This document shows positions 9,431-22,057 of a DNA stretch of 64,000 nt, one piece after another. A model generated the notes under the pieces. The model made no database searches. It saw only the letters and a list, made by a program, of their open reading frames with translations, and was not told the origin of the DNA. This DNA is from Isoptericola jiangsuensis (GTDB taxonomy: Bacteria; Actinomycetota; Actinomycetes; Actinomycetales; Cellulomonadaceae): assembly GCF_002563715.1 (NCBI RefSeq), contig NZ_PDJJ01000001.1, positions 2,108,001 to 2,172,000 of the forward strand, written 5' to 3'. The position numbers were made by a program, and so were the translations under genes. Each line of letters begins with the position of its first letter. Position 1 is the first letter of the stretch.

Positions 9431-9491
9431 CGGTGGCCGCGGGTCGTGCCCCGGCCACCGGGAAGTCATGGGGTTTCGAACGGACAGTCTA
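9431..9491 (-). promoter_or_regulatory. rpoZ leader: -10 box and hairpin
   Basis: Between gmk and rpoZ, TAGACT at 9486-9491 is a possible -10 box. The leader that would follow contains a hairpin with eight outer pairs (9431-9438 with 9453-9460) and three inner ones. No -35 box is recognisable. The hairpin might instead end the gmk message. Confidence 0.35.
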
Positions 9492-9498
9492 CCCGTCC

Positions 9499-10173
9499 TC
9501 AGCCGGCGACCTGCGAGGTCGGCGACGTGGCGCCCGTCTCTGCGCCCGGTCCGGGGTCCGCGCCCAGCAGGCGGGCCAGCGCGTCGGTGGCGCGCGTCAC
9601 GTCGTCGTTGACGATCGTGACGTCGAACTCGGCCTCCGCCGCCATCTCCACGCGTGCGGTCGCCAGCCGGCGCTCGCGCTCCTCGGCGTCCTCGGTGCCA
9701 CGACCGACCAGGCGGCGCACGAGCTCGTCGAAGCTCGGCGGGGCGAGGAACACGAACTGCGCGTCCAGGCCGCTGCGTGCGACCGCCTCGCGCACCTGCC
9801 GGGCGCCCTGCAGGTCGATCTCCAGCAGCGTGGGGCGGCCGGCGGCGAGGTGCTCCACGACGGGCCCGCGCGGCGTGCCGTAGCGGTGCCGGCCGTGCAC
9901 GACCGCCCACTCGAGCATCTCGCCGTCCGCGACCATGCGGTCGAACTCCTCGGGCGTGACGAACAGGTAGTGCACACCGTGCACCTCGCCGGGCCGGGCG
10001 GGTCGCGTCGTCGCCGACACCGACAGCCACACCTGCGGGTAGCGGGCCCGGATGTCCGCGGACACCGTGCCCTTGCCGACGGCGGTCGGCCCGGCGAGGA
10101 CGGTCAGCCGCGCGGTGCCCGGGTGGTCGTGATCAGCCGGAACGCCGGCGGGTGAAGCGGAAATCTCAGCCAA
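9499..10173 (-). CDS. gmk: Guanylate kinase
   Basis: A P-loop kinase that phosphorylates GMP to GDP. Walker A is [17 protein letters not shown], followed by [19 protein letters not shown] (GMP binding) and the lid region [17 protein letters not shown]. The start is uncertain: TTG 10173 gives 224 residues and an 8-base overlap with mihF, while ATG 10215 would give 238 residues and a 50-base overlap. Homology to the usual N-terminus (ARLTVLAGP) does not need the longer form. It is coupled to mihF upstream and followed by rpoZ. Confidence 0.93.
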   Translation of the reverse strand: MAEISASPAGVPADHDHPGTARLTVLAGPTAVGKGTVSADIRARYPQVWLSVSATTRPARPGEVHGVHYLFVTPEEFDRMVADGEMLEWAVVHGRHRYGTPRGPVVEHLAAGRPTLLEIDLQGARQVREAVARSGLDAQFVFLAPPSFDELVRRLVGRGTEDAEERERRLATARVEMAAEAEFDVTIVNDDVTRATDALARLLGADPGPGAETGATSPTSQVAG

Positions 10174-10477
10174 ACCTCTCGATGAGCGCCGACGCCTGGT
10201 GCGGTCCCAGGCCACGGACGCGGCGGGTCTCGGCGATCCCGATCTCTTCCATGATCGCCCGGGCCTTCACCTTACCGACTCCGGGGAGCGACTCGAGCAG
10301 GGAGACGACCTTGAGCTTGCCCACGACGTCGTCCGTCCTGCCCTCCTCGATCACCTCCTTGAGCGACCCCTGGGAGTACTTCAGGCGGTTCTTGATCTCG
10401 GCGCGCACCCGACGCGCCTCGGCAGCCTTCTCGAGAGCCGCCGCACGCTGTTCCGGGGTGAGAGGAGGAAGGGCCAC
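10166..10477 (-). CDS. mihF: Integration host factor, actinobacterial type (mIHF)
   Basis: A 103-residue nucleoid-associated DNA-binding protein. It begins [18 protein letters not shown], then a long basic helix ([20 protein letters not shown]), then a helix-two-turn-helix with [20 protein letters not shown] and [10 protein letters not shown]. This is the actinobacterial host factor needed for phage integration in mycobacteria and for chromosome architecture. GTG 10477 is preferred over GTG 10486 because AGGTGA lies five bases upstream and the family begins at this residue. Gene order mihF-gmk-rpoZ is conserved. Confidence 0.95.
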   Translation of the reverse strand: MALPPLTPEQRAAALEKAAEARRVRAEIKNRLKYSQGSLKEVIEEGRTDDVVGKLKVVSLLESLPGVGKVKARAIMEEIGIAETRRVRGLGPHQASALIERFG

Positions 10478-10522
10478 GCAAGTCACCTACTTCGTCGGAC
10501 CGACAGTTGCACTGCTCACTCG

Positions 10523-10551
10523 AAAGTAGCCACGACCTGCGGCAGCGGCAA
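10523..10551 (-). promoter_or_regulatory. mihF promoter
   Basis: TTGCCG (10546-10551) and TACTTT (10523-10528) are separated by exactly 17 bases on the minus strand. Predicted start is about 40 bases before the mihF GTG. It would serve mihF-gmk and perhaps the genes after them. Confidence 0.6.
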
Positions 10552-10610
10552 TCGCTGGGGCCCCCTGCGGGCAAATCCGCACGGCCCCGGCCGCGACATT
10601 CGGGACCGAA

Positions 10611-10647
10611 CGTCCCCAACCGGGCGAACCACGCCCGGTCGGGGACG
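10611..10647 (-). terminator. Terminator of the pyr operon
   Basis: A 16-base stem with one mismatch (10611-10626 with 10632-10647) and a five-base loop, beginning only five bases after the pyrF stop codon. No T-run. Confidence 0.65.
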
Positions 10648-10652
10648 CCCGG

Positions 10653-11527
10653 TCAGCCGGCGGGACGCAGCGCGGCCCGGACCTCGGCGGCCGCGGACGC
10701 GGCGGCCCGCCGCAGGTCGTCGGCGGTGGGACCGGCGCCCAGCACCCCCCGCGAGGAGGACGCGAGCACCTGGCCGCGGGCCGCGCCGAACACGGCCGAC
10801 AGCTCGCGCTCCCCCGCTCCCTGGGCGCCGACGCCCGGCGCCAGGAGCGGGCCGTTGACGGCCGTCAGGTCCGTGCCCGTGGCGCGGGCGGCGTCCCCGA
10901 CGGTCGCGCCGACCACGAGGCCGACCGAGCCCAGGGGGTCGGCGCCCGCGTTGAGGGCCGCGGCCTGCGCGGCCACCGACGCGGCGACGCTGGTGCCGGC
11001 CGCGCCGACGGCGTGCTGCACCTCGTGGCCCTCCGGGTTGGAGGTGAGGCACAGCACGAACACGCCGCGGCCGGTGGCGGTCGCCCGCTCCAGCGCCGGG
11101 GCCAGCGACCCGAAGCCGAGGTACGGCGAGAGCGTCACGGCGTCCCCGGCGAGCGGGGAGCCGTCCGCGAGGAACGCGTCCGCGTAGCCGGCCATGGTGG
11201 AGCCGATGTCGCCGCGCTTGGCGTCGACGATCGAGAGGGTCCCCGCGGCGCGCGCCGCGGCGATCACCTCCTCCAGGACCGCCAGGCCCGCGGAGCCGTG
11301 CCGCTCGAAGAACGCCGCCTGCGGCTTGACCGCGGCCACCCGGCCGCCCAGCGCCTCGACGACCCGCAGCGAGAACTCGCGCAGCCCCGCCACGGAGTCG
11401 TCCAGGCCCCACGCGGCGAGCAGCGACGCGTGCGGGTCGATGCCGACGCAGAGCGGACCGTGGTCGTCCATCGCGGCGGCGAGGCGCGCCCCGAACGGGA
11501 CGACCTCCGCCGGGGCGGACGCCGTCG

Positions 11528-11531
<4 letters not shown>
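10653..11531 (-). CDS. pyrF: Orotidine 5'-phosphate decarboxylase (type 2)
   Basis: A 292-residue enzyme decarboxylating OMP to UMP, the last step of pyrimidine synthesis. Seen are [15 protein letters not shown], the substrate-binding [11 protein letters not shown] and the catalytic [10 protein letters not shown] of the long (type 2, mycobacterial) subfamily; phosphate binding is at VGATVGDAA and [12 protein letters not shown] 11531 overlaps the carB stop by four bases (GTGA). It is the last gene of the pyrimidine operon, with a strong hairpin following. Confidence 0.96.
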
Positions 11532-14892
<3,361 letters not shown>

Positions 14893-14893
<1 letters not shown>

Positions 14894-16173
14894 CAGTTCT
14901 CCTTCGAGCCGGCGGGGGCGGCGGCCTGCTCGCCGAGCGCGGCGAGGGCGGCGTCCGGCACGGTGACGGGCCGGCGGGTGGTCATGAGCTCGACGAAGCG
15001 GTCGAACAGGTAGGTGCTGTCGTGGGGTCCGGCCGCGGCCTCCGGGTGGTACTGCACGGAGAACGCGGGGACGTCGAGCGCGGTGAGGCCCTCGACCACG
15101 CGGTCGTTGAGGCCGACGTGGGACACGATGACGCGGCCGTAGGCGGCGTCGTCGGTGCGCGCGGCGTCGTGCGGCGCGGTGCTCACGGCGTCCACGGGGG
15201 CGTCGACGGCGAACCCGTGGTTGTGCGCGGTGACCTCCACCTTGCCCGTGGTGCGGTCCATGACGGGCTGGTTGATGCCGCGGTGGCCGTACCCGAGCTT
15301 GTAGGTGCCGTAGCCGAGCGCGCGGCCGAGCAGCTGGTTGCCGAAGCAGATGCCGAAGAACGGGATGCGGCGGTCGAGGACCTCGCGCAGCAGCTCGACC
15401 TCGGCGGTCGCGGCGGACGGGTCGCCGGGGCCGTTGGAGAAGAACACGCCGGCGGGGGCGTCGGTCGGCAGCAGGGCGGTGACGTCGTCGATGGTCGTGG
15501 ACTGCGGGACCACGTGGACGCGGACGCCACGCTCGGCGAGGCGGGCCGGCGTCATGGCCTTGATGCCGAGGTCGACGGCGACGACGGTCGCGACGGGCTC
15601 GGCGCCGGCGAACTCGCCGGCGGGCTCGACGGTGTACGGCTCGGTGGTGGAGACCTCGCGGGCGAGGTCGGCGCCGGCCATCGCGGGGGCGCCCTTCACC
15701 TCGGCGACCAGGTCGGCGACGTCGCGCTCGACGCCGCCCTCGACCAGGGCCTCGCCGGAGAAGATGCCGGCGCGCATGACGCCGAGCTCGCGCAGGTGAC
15801 GGGTCAGGTGGCGGGTGTCGACGCCGGAGATGCCGACGACGTCCTGCGCGGCGAGGTCGTCCTCGAGCGTGCCGGTGGCGCGCCAGGACGACATGCGGCG
15901 CGCGGGGTCGCGCAGCACGTAGCCCGCGACCCAGATGCGGCCCGACTCGGGGTCGTCGGCGTTGATGCCCGTGTTGCCGACGTGGGGGGCCGTCATGACG
16001 ACGATCTGCCGGTGGTAGGACGGGTCGGTGAGGGTCTCCTGGTAGCCGGTCATGCCGGTGTTGAAGACGATCTCGCCGAGGGTGACGCCGCGGGCGCCGT
16101 AGGCGTGGCCGCGGGCGACGGTGCCGTCCTCGAGGACGAGGACCGCCGGTTCGGTGCTGGTGGTGGTGCTCAC
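14893..16173 (-). CDS. carA: Carbamoyl-phosphate synthase small subunit (glutaminase)
   Basis: A 426-residue subunit that hydrolyses glutamine and channels ammonia to CarB. The N-terminal domain has [18 protein letters not shown] and [17 protein letters not shown]. The class I glutamine amidotransferase domain has the nucleophile in [12 protein letters not shown] and the His/Glu pair in [13 protein letters not shown]. The length is a little above the common 380. GTG 16173 overlaps the PH-like gene stop by four bases; the stop shares a base with carB. Confidence 0.97.
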
Positions 16174-16733
16174 TGCGGATCCTTCGCGGTCGGCGTGGAC
16201 GGGAGGAGGGGGCGGAGGGCGTCGAGGACGCGGGCCGTGTCGGCGTGGTGGCGCAGGCGCAGGCCGGTGTCGAGGACGGTCGGCTCGGCGGTGGCGTCGG
16301 GGCCTGCCGGGTCCGGGACCTGCCAGGTGATGACGGCGAGCCCGTCGCGGCCGACGAACTTGCCGGCCATGCCGGGGGCGGTGCCGACGCCGCGCAGGGC
16401 GTCGGCGGGCACGAACAGGGGCCCGGTGCCGTCCCGGTCGACGACGACGCCGCCGGCGTAGACGGTGACCTCGGCCTGGGCGCGGTCGCCGAGGCCGTGG
16501 GCGCCGACGCGGGCGAGCCAGTCGCCGTGCAGCGTGCTGGACACGTACACGCAGTCCAGGGGCCCGAGGAGGGTGTCACCGAGCGCGCCGTCGACCAGCG
16601 GGGGGCCGGGCGGGGCGGACACGACGTGCCGGGAGCGGGACGCGATCCGGCGGCGCCCCGTCAGGACGGCCAGCAGCAGGACGACGCCGAGGACCACCCA
16701 GATCCCCACGGCGACGGGCAGCGGGAGGTTCAC
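16170..16733 (-). CDS. Conserved PH-like domain membrane protein of the pyrimidine operon
   Basis: A 187-residue protein with one N-terminal transmembrane segment ([20 protein letters not shown]), a short basic stretch ([11 protein letters not shown]) and a soluble domain of about 130 residues with repeated beta strands ([42 protein letters not shown]). In M. tuberculosis a homologous small membrane protein occupies the same place between pyrC and carA. Its biochemical role is not known to me. It overlaps pyrC and carA by four bases each, so it is made in step with the pathway enzymes. Confidence 0.8.
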   Translation of the reverse strand: MNLPLPVAVGIWVVLGVVLLLAVLTGRRRIASRSRHVVSAPPGPPLVDGALGDTLLGPLDCVYVSSTLHGDWLARVGAHGLGDRAQAEVTVYAGGVVVDRDGTGPLFVPADALRGVGTAPGMAGKFVGRDGLAVITWQVPDPAGPDATAEPTVLDTGLRLRHHADTARVLDALRPLLPSTPTAKDPQ

Positions 16734-18046
16734 CGGGCGTCCACCGCCTCGACCGGGGCGCCGTCCAGGACGGTGGCGCGCCCGCGCAGGAACGTCGCCA
16801 CGACGCGGCCCGGCAGCTCGTGGCCGGCGAACGGCGTGTTCGCGCTGGCGGTGACCTGCTCGGCGCCGACGACGGTGCGGCGCGCGGCCGGGTCGACGAG
16901 CGTGAGGTTGGCGGGCTCCCCGACCTCGATGGGGCGGCCGTGCTGCGCCTCGACCCGGCCGATGCGGGCCGGGTTGGCGGACATCACGCGCGCCACGTCC
17001 GCCCAGGTGAGGCGGCCGGAGTCGACCATGGTGGCCTGCACGACGGACAGGGCGGTCTCGAGCCCGGTCATGCCGAACGCGGCCGCCGGCCACTCGCAGT
17101 CCTTGTCCTCGCGCGCGTGCGGCGCGTGGTCGGTCGCGACGATGTCGATCGTGCCGTCCGCCAGGCCCGCGCGGACCGCCTCGACGTCCGCCGCGGTGCG
17201 CAGCGGCGGGTTCACCTTGTAGGTGGCGTCGTAGGTGCGCGCCAGCTCGTCGGTGAGGATGAGGTGGTGCGGGGTGACCTCCGCGGTGACGTCGATGCCG
17301 CGCGCCTTGGCCCAGCGCACGATCTCGACCGACCCGGCCGTCGACAGGTGGCACACGTGCAGGCGGGAGCCGACGTGCTCGGCGAGCAGCACGTCGCGGG
17401 CGATGATCGCCTCCTCGGCGACCGCGGGCCAGCCGGTGAGGCCGATCGCCGCGGACACGACGCCCTCGTTCATCTGGGCGCCCTCGGTGAGGCGGGGCTC
17501 CTGGGCGTGCTGGGCGACGACGCCGTCGAACGCCTTGACGTACTCCAGCGCGCGCCGCATGAGGACGGGGTCGTGCACGCACCGGCCGTCGTCGGAGAAG
17601 ACGCGCACGCGGGCGGCGGAGTCGGCCATGGCGCCGAGCTCGGCGAGACGCTCGCCGTCCAGGCCCACGGTGACCGCCCCGACGGGGTGGACGTCGACCC
17701 AGCCGGACTCCTGGCCGAGCCGCCACACCTGCTCCACGACGCCGGCGGTGTCCGCCACGGGCGAGGTGTTGGCCATGGCGTGCACGGCGGTGAACCCGCC
17801 GGCGGCGGCGGCGCGGGTGCCGGACTCGACCGTCTCGGCGTCCTCGCGGCCGGGCTCGCGCAGGTGGGTGTGCAGGTCGACCAGGCCGGGCAGCAGGACG
17901 TGCCCGGCGGCCTCGACCACCGTCGCGCCGTCCGTGGCGGCGGTGCCGGGGGCCGCGATCTCGGCGACGACACCGTCGCGCAGGACGACGTCGACGGGCT
18001 CGCCGCCGAGCGGACGGACCTCGCGCAGGACGTAGATGGTGCTCAC
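16730..18046 (-). CDS. pyrC: Dihydroorotase
   Basis: A 438-residue class I amidohydrolase that closes carbamoyl-aspartate to dihydroorotate. Metal ligands are in [16 protein letters not shown] and in [14 protein letters not shown]; the remaining histidines are in [10 protein letters not shown] and [11 protein letters not shown] small beta-sandwich surrounds the barrel at both ends. GTG 18046 overlaps the pyrB stop by four bases, and its own stop overlaps the PH-like gene. Confidence 0.97.
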   Translation of the reverse strand: MSTIYVLREVRPLGGEPVDVVLRDGVVAEIAAPGTAATDGATVVEAAGHVLLPGLVDLHTHLREPGREDAETVESGTRAAAAGGFTAVHAMANTSPVADTAGVVEQVWRLGQESGWVDVHPVGAVTVGLDGERLAELGAMADSAARVRVFSDDGRCVHDPVLMRRALEYVKAFDGVVAQHAQEPRLTEGAQMNEGVVSAAIGLTGWPAVAEEAIIARDVLLAEHVGSRLHVCHLSTAGSVEIVRWAKARGIDVTAEVTPHHLILTDELARTYDATYKVNPPLRTAADVEAVRAGLADGTIDIVATDHAPHAREDKDCEWPAAAFGMTGLETALSVVQATMVDSGRLTWADVARVMSANPARIGRVEAQHGRPIEVGEPANLTLVDPAARRTVVGAEQVTASANTPFAGHELPGRVVATFLRGRATVLDGAPVEAVDAR

Positions 18047-19032
18047 GGGGTGTTCCCTTCCGCCGAGGTGTCCCCGGCCATCAGCAGGTAGAGGGCGGCC
18101 ATCCGCACGGCGACGCCGTTGGCGACCTGCTCGACGATCACGGCGCGGTCGGAGTCCGCCGCCTCGGCGGAGATCTCCAGGCCGCGGTTCATCGGACCGG
18201 GGTGCATGACGATCGCGTGCTCGGGCAGCCGGGCCAGGCGTCGCGCGTCGAGTCCGTAGTAGCGGGTGTACTCGCGCGGGCTGGGGAAGAACGCGCCCGC
18301 CCCGCCGGACATCCGCTCGCGCTGCACGCGCAGCATCATGACGGCGTCGGGCCGGACCTGGTCGATCGTCTCGTCCAGCGAGTACGACACGTGGCACGGC
18401 CACGTCTCCACCCCCACCGGCACGAGGGTCGGCGGCGCGACCAGCGTGACCTCGGCGCCGAGCGTGTGCAGCAGCGCGACGTTGGCGCGCGCCACGCGCG
18501 AGTGCAGGACGTCGCCGACGATGACGACCCGCAGGCCCGCCAGGTCCGCCCCGACACCCTGCCCGGCTCCGCCGCGCAGACCCACCAGGTGACGGCGGAT
18601 CGTGAACGCGTCCAGCAGCGCCTGGGTGGGGTGCATGTGCGTGCCGTCGCCCGCGTTGAGGACCGCGGCGTCCAGCCAGCCGCCGTGCGCGAGCTGGTAC
18701 GGCGCGCCCGAGGCCCAGTGCCGCACGACGACCGCGTCGGCGCCCATCGCGTGCAGCGTCAGCGCGGTGTCCTTGAGCGACTCCCCCTTGGACACGCTGG
18801 AGCCCTTGGCGGAGAAGTTGATGACGTCCGCCGACAGCCGCTTGGCCGCCGCCTCGAACGAGATGCGGGTGCGCGTGGAGTCCTCGAAGAACAGGTTGAC
18901 CACGGTGCGGCCGCGCAGCGTCGGGAGCTTCTTGATCTCCCGCGACTGCGTCGCCGCCATCTGCGCGGCCGTGTCCAGCAGGAGGACCGCCTCGTCCTTG
19001 GACAGGTCGGCGGTGGACAGCAGGTGCTTCAT
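18043..19032 (-). CDS. pyrB: Aspartate carbamoyltransferase catalytic subunit
   Basis: A 329-residue transcarbamoylase joining carbamoyl phosphate to aspartate, the committed step of pyrimidine synthesis. The carbamoyl-phosphate loop reads [19 protein letters not shown], the aspartate loop is at [14 protein letters not shown], and the C-terminal MHPGPMNRG is typical. No pyrI regulatory subunit gene accompanies it. ATG 19032 overlaps the pyrR stop by four bases. Confidence 0.97.
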   Translation of the reverse strand: MKHLLSTADLSKDEAVLLLDTAAQMAATQSREIKKLPTLRGRTVVNLFFEDSTRTRISFEAAAKRLSADVINFSAKGSSVSKGESLKDTALTLHAMGADAVVVRHWASGAPYQLAHGGWLDAAVLNAGDGTHMHPTQALLDAFTIRRHLVGLRGGAGQGVGADLAGLRVVIVGDVLHSRVARANVALLHTLGAEVTLVAPPTLVPVGVETWPCHVSYSLDETIDQVRPDAVMMLRVQRERMSGGAGAFFPSPREYTRYYGLDARRLARLPEHAIVMHPGPMNRGLEISAEAADSDRAVIVEQVANGVAVRMAALYLLMAGDTSAEGNTP

Positions 19033-19643
19033 CGGGTCGCCCCCTGGTCGTCGGTGCGCCCGGAGATCACCACGGCGTCGTCGACGTCGTCGACCTCGGC
19101 CAGGCGGACCCGGACCCGCTCGCTCGTGGCCGTGGGCAGGTTCTTGCCGACGAAGTCCGGCCGGATCGGCAGCTCGCGGTGGCCGCGGTCCACCAGGCAG
19201 GCCAGGCGCACGGCGCGCGGACGACCGAGGTCGCCCAGCGCGTCGAGCGCCGCGCGGATCGTGCGGCCCGAGTACAGGACGTCGTCGACGAGCACCACGG
19301 TGCGGCCCTCGATGCCGACGTCGGGCAGCCGGGTGACGCCCACGGAACGCGTCGGGTGGCGTCGCAGGTCGTCGCGGTACATGGTCACGTCGAGCTCGCC
19401 CGTGCGGGCGGCCGCGTCGAAGGTGGGGTCGATCTGGGCCAGGCGCGTCGCGAGACGGCGGGCCAGGGTGACGCCACGGGTGGGGATGCCCAGCAGGACC
19501 ACGTCGTCGGTGCCCTTGGCACGCTCGACGATCTCGTGGGCGATCCGGGTGAGGGCGCGAGCGACGTCGCTCGCACCGAGGACGGTCGTGCCGTCGCTCT
19601 GCGCATCGGGCTGCACTGCGGGCAGGGCTTCGCCAGGGTTCAC
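19029..19643 (-). CDS. pyrR: Bifunctional pyr operon regulator / uracil phosphoribosyltransferase
   Basis: A 204-residue PyrR, an RNA-binding regulator descended from phosphoribosyltransferases. The PRPP loop is [20 protein letters not shown], with [14 protein letters not shown] before it. The C-terminal [17 protein letters not shown] is typical. Two adjacent GTG codons could start it; 19643 lies seven bases from GGAG and 19646 lies four bases from it. It leads the operon, and a PyrR-binding RNA element covers its ribosome binding site, so it probably represses its own translation and, by coupling, the whole operon. Confidence 0.95.
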   Translation of the reverse strand: MNPGEALPAVQPDAQSDGTTVLGASDVARALTRIAHEIVERAKGTDDVVLLGIPTRGVTLARRLATRLAQIDPTFDAAARTGELDVTMYRDDLRRHPTRSVGVTRLPDVGIEGRTVVLVDDVLYSGRTIRAALDALGDLGRPRAVRLACLVDRGHRELPIRPDFVGKNLPTATSERVRVRLAEVDDVDDAVVISGRTDDQGATR

Positions 19644-19650
19644 CACAGGA

Positions 19651-19681
19651 CTCCTTGCCGCCTCACGGGACGGGATTAAAG
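19651..19681 (-). promoter_or_regulatory. PyrR-binding RNA element over the pyrR ribosome binding site
   Basis: The minus-strand leader contains CTTTAAT, then GTCCCGTGAGGC, then AAGGAG. This closely follows the known PyrR-binding loop, whose conserved core is GUCC-N-GUGAGG-C. The element includes the Shine-Dalgarno AAGGAG, so binding of UMP-loaded PyrR would block ribosome entry, as reported for mycobacterial pyrR leaders. There is no room between it and the start for a separate attenuator. Confidence 0.7.
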
Positions 19682-19699
19682 GGGTGTCGGTCGTTCGCC

Positions 19700-19705
19700 A
19701 CCTTA
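19700..19705 (-). promoter_or_regulatory. Candidate -10 box of the pyr operon
   Basis: TAAGGT on the minus strand. Initiation about seven bases downstream would give a leader of roughly 45 bases that starts just before the PyrR element. The -35 position (TTCGTC, 17-base spacer) is only a partial match and abuts the preceding hairpin. Confidence 0.45.
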
Positions 19706-19726
19706 ACCCGTCGCCCGGGGACGACG

Positions 19727-19757
19727 AAGCCGACGCCCGCCATGCGGGCGTCGGCTT
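19727..19757 (-). terminator. 14-bp perfect hairpin between nusB and pyrR
   Basis: Arms 19727-19740 and 19744-19757 pair perfectly (AAGCCGACGCCCGC and its complement) around a three-base loop. It separates the efp-nusB unit from the pyr promoter. No U-tract follows. Confidence 0.7.
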
Positions 19758-19769
19758 GGTCACACCGGT

Positions 19770-19799
19770 GTCGGGCCCCGCCTCTCGGGGCGGCCCGAC
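19770..19799 (-). terminator. Hairpin directly after nusB
   Basis: Six outer pairs (GTCGGG with CCCGAC) and a CCGCC/GGCGG inner stem with a small bulge, starting two bases after the nusB stop. Together with the hairpin at 19727-19757 it makes a tandem terminator. Confidence 0.55.
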
Positions 19800-19800
19800 C

Positions 19801-20217
19801 TCAGTCCAGCAGCGTCGGCTTGACGTCGAGCAGCCGGCCCAGCAGGCCGTTGACGAAGCCCGGCGAGTCGTCCGTGGACAGCTCGCGGGCCAGGTCGACC
19901 GCCTCGTCCACCGCGACGGCGTCCGGGACCTCGTCGTTGTAGAGGAGCTCGAAGGCGCCCACGCGCAGCAGCGCACGGTCGACCGCGGGCATGCGGGCGA
20001 GCGTCCACTCCCGCGAGTACGTCTCGAGCAGCTCGTCGATGCGCTCGCGGTGGGCGACCACACCCTCGACGAGGTCGACGGTGTACTGCGGGACGGCCGC
20101 CTCGGTGTGCGGCTCGATCACGCGGTCCTGCAGGAGGACCAACGGGTCGATCTCGCGCTGCTCCGCCTCGAAGAGGATGTCGGCGGCGCGCTTGCGGGCC
20201 TTCGTGCGTGCGCCCAC
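19801..20217 (-). CDS. nusB: Transcription antitermination factor NusB
   Basis: A 138-residue all-helical RNA-binding protein that with NusE/S10 binds boxA of rRNA operons. Seen are KARKRAADILFEAEQRE at the N-terminus, MPAVDRALLRVGAFELLY in the middle and the C-terminal FVNGLLGRLLDV. GTG 20217 lies just after the efp stop, and the intervening TGAGGTGG can serve as ribosome binding site. The efp-nusB pair is conserved in actinobacteria. Confidence 0.96.
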   Translation of the reverse strand: MGARTKARKRAADILFEAEQREIDPLVLLQDRVIEPHTEAAVPQYTVDLVEGVVAHRERIDELLETYSREWTLARMPAVDRALLRVGAFELLYNDEVPDAVAVDEAVDLARELSTDDSPGFVNGLLGRLLDVKPTLLD

Positions 20218-20218
20218 C

Positions 20219-20782
20219 TCAGTCGTTCACGCGGCCCAGGTACGACCCGTCACGCGTGTCGACCTTGACCTTCGTGCCCTGCTCGAGGAACAGCGGGACC
20301 TGGATCTGGGCGCCGGTCTCCAGCGTGGCGGGCTTGGTGCCGCCGGTGGAGCGGTCGCCCTGCAGGCCGGGCTCGGTGTAGGTGATCTCCAGGACCACCG
20401 AGGCGGGCAGCTCGACGTACAGCGGGGTGCCGTCGTTCTGCGCGACCATGACGCTCATGCCCTCGAGCATGTAGTTCTTCGCGTCGCCGACGGTGCCCGC
20501 GGCGACGTTGATCTGGTCGTAGGTGTCCGTGTCCATGAAGACGTAGTCGTCGCCGTCCATGTACAGGTACTGGAAGTCGCGACGGTCGACGCTGGCGGTC
20601 TCGATCTTGGCGCCCGCGTTGAACGTCTTGTCGACGACCTTGCCCGACAGCACGTTCTTCATCTTCGTGCGGACGAACGCGCCACCCTTGCCCGGCTTCA
20701 CGTGCTGGAACTCGAGGATGCTCCAGAGCTGGCCGTCGATGCGCAGCACGGTGCCGTTCTTGATGTCGTTGGAGGTTGCCAC
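20219..20782 (-). CDS. efp: Translation elongation factor P
   Basis: A 187-residue EF-P that rescues ribosomes stalled at polyproline runs. It opens [20 protein letters not shown], with the tip loop [17 protein letters not shown]; the lysine in PGKGG is the residue modified in other bacteria. Two further beta-barrel domains follow. Length is typical. GTG 20782 is the only sensible start. Proline-rich proteins in this window (for example the DUF349 protein) would depend on it. Confidence 0.97.
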   Translation of the reverse strand: MATSNDIKNGTVLRIDGQLWSILEFQHVKPGKGGAFVRTKMKNVLSGKVVDKTFNAGAKIETASVDRRDFQYLYMDGDDYVFMDTDTYDQINVAAGTVGDAKNYMLEGMSVMVAQNDGTPLYVELPASVVLEITYTEPGLQGDRSTGGTKPATLETGAQIQVPLFLEQGTKVKVDTRDGSYLGRVND

Positions 20783-20880
20783 GTGGTAGTCAGTCCTCGG
20801 CAGGTCTCGGTGTCGGATGGGGCTCGTCCGGTGCGGGGCCCTCCCGGAGGGGTCGGCCCGGCGCCACGAACGGCCCGCAC

Positions 20881-20886
20881 ATTCTA
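20881..20886 (-). promoter_or_regulatory. Candidate -10 box of efp-nusB
   Basis: TAGAAT on the minus strand, overlapping the stop codon of the small membrane protein gene upstream. The predicted leader before efp is about 90 bases. No clear -35 box. Confidence 0.5.
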
Positions 20887-21255
20887 CAGGGCGTCGAGGA
20901 GCGCGTGCCCCCCGAGCCCCGCGGCGGCCGCCCAGACGAGCGACGCGAGCGATCCCACGACGAACCGCTCCCCCGCCACGGGGTGCTCGCGCAGCTCGGG
21001 CAGGCGCCCCAGCGCCTTGACCGCCACGACCACGGCGACCCCCTCGGGGTAGCCGGCCAGGATCGTCCCGGTGATGGCCAGGCGCTCCAGCAGGCCGATC
21101 CAGGCGCCGTTGCCGAGGACCGCCAGGGCCTCGGCGCGCGCCTGCGCCTCCGCCTCCGCGTGCCGCAGCACCAGCGGCACCACCCACGTCCCGCCGCCCA
21201 CGCCCACGCCCAGCGCCGCGAGGCCGATCCCCGCCGCCGCCCACACCTCACCCAT
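20884..21255 (-). CDS. Hypothetical small membrane protein paired with SatD-like gene
   Basis: A 123-residue protein with three or four hydrophobic segments: the N-terminus ([20 protein letters not shown]), a central one near [19 protein letters not shown], and the C-terminus ([18 protein letters not shown]). ATG 21255 overlaps the SatD-like gene by eight bases, so the two are coupled. In other bacteria SatD-like regulators also neighbour small membrane proteins, which supports a joint role. I do not know that role. Confidence 0.65.
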   Translation of the reverse strand: MGEVWAAAGIGLAALGVGVGGGTWVVPLVLRHAEAEAQARAEALAVLGNGAWIGLLERLAITGTILAGYPEGVAVVVAVKALGRLPELREHPVAGERFVVGSLASLVWAAAAGLGGHALLDAL

Positions 21256-21997
21256 CCGTGGCTCCCTCGTCCTCGTCGTCGCCGCGTCCCGTCGCGGCCC
21301 ATGGTGGCCCGTCCTCGCCCGCACCGCCACGGTCGGAGGCGGTGGCGGCCGCGTCGGCCGCCCGCAGCAGGCGACGCGCCAGCGGGTGCGCCGCCTGCTC
21401 CTCGGACCACAGCGCGGTGCGGAGCCGCTGGCTGACGGCCTGCTCGCTGATGCCGAGCGTGCGGGCGACGGCGCGCTGGGGCGCCGCCTCGCCGGCGGCG
21501 GCGCCGAGGCCGTCGACCGCCTCCCACCCGGCGTCCGAGCGGCGGGCGGCCACGGCGCCCAGCAGCCGCAGGAGCGCCCGGCAGTCCGCGGCGACCGTCG
21601 CGCCGGGCTCGGCGTCGTCCCCGACGACCGTCACCGGGACGGCGTTGCCCCGCCGGCGCGCGTCCTCGACGGCGGTCCGCGCCCGCACGAACGCGGGGCC
21701 GGAGGCCGCACGCGAGTGGTCGGGCAGCGGGCGGGTGACGTCGCCCACGCCCACCCCGACCGACCACCCGCCGGCGCGCAGCAGCGCCGCGACGACGTCG
21801 ACGCCGAGTCGGGCGCCGGCGTCGTCGCCGGCGAGGACCCCCTGGACCTCGTCCCCGACGGTGCGCTCGAACGGCAGGACGAGCCCGGGGTCGGGCGCGC
21901 CGTCCGTTCGGGTGCGGGCGTCGAGCAGCGCGAGCACCTGCGGGACCAGGTCACCGCGTCGGGTGCTGTCCTGCTGGTCGGCCGTCACGACGATCAT
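21248..21997 (-). CDS. SatD-family DNA-binding protein
   Basis: A 249-residue protein. The N-terminal domain opens MIVVTADQQDSTRRGDLV and has GVGVGDVTRPLPDHSRAASG, a nucleotide-cyclase-like fold seen in SatD proteins. A winged-helix region follows near residue 180 (AVARTLGISEQAVSQRLRTA). The last 30 residues are acidic and low complexity. It has its own strong leaderless promoter containing a palindrome, which suggests autorepression. The overlapping downstream gene encodes a membrane protein. Physiological signal unknown. Confidence 0.7.
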   Translation of the reverse strand: MIVVTADQQDSTRRGDLVPQVLALLDARTRTDGAPDPGLVLPFERTVGDEVQGVLAGDDAGARLGVDVVAALLRAGGWSVGVGVGDVTRPLPDHSRAASGPAFVRARTAVEDARRRGNAVPVTVVGDDAEPGATVAADCRALLRLLGAVAARRSDAGWEAVDGLGAAAGEAAPQRAVARTLGISEQAVSQRLRTALWSEEQAAHPLARRLLRAADAAATASDRGGAGEDGPPWAATGRGDDEDEGATDG

Positions 21998-22003
21998 GGC
22001 TTC

Positions 22004-22032
22004 ACCCTAGAGCCTTGATCATTACCTATCAA
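22004..22032 (-). promoter_or_regulatory. satD-like promoter, leaderless
   Basis: TTGATA (22027-22032) and TAGGGT (22004-22009) are spaced by exactly 17 bases. Only six bases separate the -10 box from the ATG at 21997, so the transcript should be leaderless. Confidence 0.7.
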
Positions 22033-22034
22033 GG
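22013..22034. promoter_or_regulatory. Palindromic operator candidate over the satD-like promoter
   Basis: CCTTGAT (22013-22019) and ATCAAGG (22028-22034) form a 7-base inverted repeat around an 8-base centre. It covers the -35 box and most of the spacer, the position expected for a repressor site. It is AT-rich compared with its surroundings. Confidence 0.5.
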
Positions 22035-22057
22035 TCAGGGACCTGATCGGCGCTGGT

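Noticed and set aside
10174-10215. ATG 10215 as start of gmk
   Set aside because: It would overlap mihF by 50 bases and add residues not found in guanylate kinases; TTG 10173 is favoured, though without a strong ribosome binding site.
20841-20856. Small CCCTC/GAGGG hairpin upstream of efp as a terminator
   Set aside because: Only five pairs and a three-base loop; such stems are frequent in this composition.
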